DNA of 6,699 nt from Pseudomonadota bacterium (GTDB lineage Bacteria > Desulfobacterota > Syntrophia > Syntrophales > UBA5619). The stretch is taken from positions 1 through 6,699 of the forward strand of contig JAHJXP010000023.1 in assembly GCA_018827585.1 (NCBI GenBank), written 5' to 3'. Of this stretch, positions 6,628 through 6,699 are shown one piece after another. The notes under the pieces were generated by a model, which was not told the origin of the DNA, made no database searches, and saw nothing but the letters and a program-made list of their open reading frames with translations. Position 1 is the first letter of the stretch. The number at the start of each line of letters is the position of its first letter. A program made the translations under genes and the position numbers.

Positions 6628-6699
6628 CCCGTTGTTTTTGACTTTTGCAGGCGGTTCCGGTATGTCTCATCTGTCGGTTTTTAAGAAGAGGAAAGGTTC
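6628..6699. other. Window end, no feature seen
   Basis: The 72 bases after the last stop are more A+T rich and contain two T runs (6634-6640 and 6676-6680), but no G+C-rich stem directly before either. I see no convincing terminator, promoter or gene start here. Confidence 0.5.

Noticed and set aside
6628..6699. Rho-independent terminator near the window end
   Set aside because: T runs are present but no stable G+C-rich stem precedes them.

Overview
The window holds one restriction-modification locus read from the + strand. It has a large Type III-type adenine methyltransferase gene (mod, 10-2958), a 305-base junction full of gene remnants (2959-3263), a large SF2 helicase-nuclease gene (res, 3264-6410) and a short tail (6411-6699) with another apparent remnant. 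The organism cannot be named. The G+C-rich bacterial codon use, clear Shine-Dalgarno sites and a REP-like palindrome inside mod suggest a Gram-negative bacterium, possibly a proteobacterium or Desulfobacterota member, with low confidence.

Mod should methylate adenine in a short asymmetric site. Res should use it as a partner for ATP-dependent recognition and cleavage of unmethylated DNA. Mod carries the order DPPY, then target-recognition region, then FAGSG, which is the beta-class arrangement of Type III Mod proteins. Res carries Walker A, DEGH, SAT and QLFGRGVR helicase motifs, and a C-terminal PD...D-x-H element where a PD-(D/E)xK nuclease motif is expected. Both proteins (982 and 1048 aa) look intact.

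The junction is the most informative part. Directly after mod comes an open frame with no start codon that reads like the C-terminal winged helix of a Fic-family protein. Next is a 41-codon ORF with a perfect AGGAGG site. Its first ~19 codons look like the N-terminus of an unrelated protein, and its last ~21 codons are a diverged second copy of the Mod C-terminus. The ORF stops by ATGA overlap with the start of res. I read this as a scar: a mod-accessory genes-res locus lost its accessory genes, and/or mod was replaced, leaving the tail of an older mod attached to res. Downstream of res, an 82-codon frame again looks like the C-terminal end of a larger protein.

The other oddities are a palindromic insert in the N-terminal part of mod, a lower-G+C target-recognition segment, and a 14-base repeat near the end of res that is read in two frames. 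There is no promoter in view (the window opens 9 bases before mod), no RNA gene, no CRISPR array, no insertion sequence and no convincing terminator.
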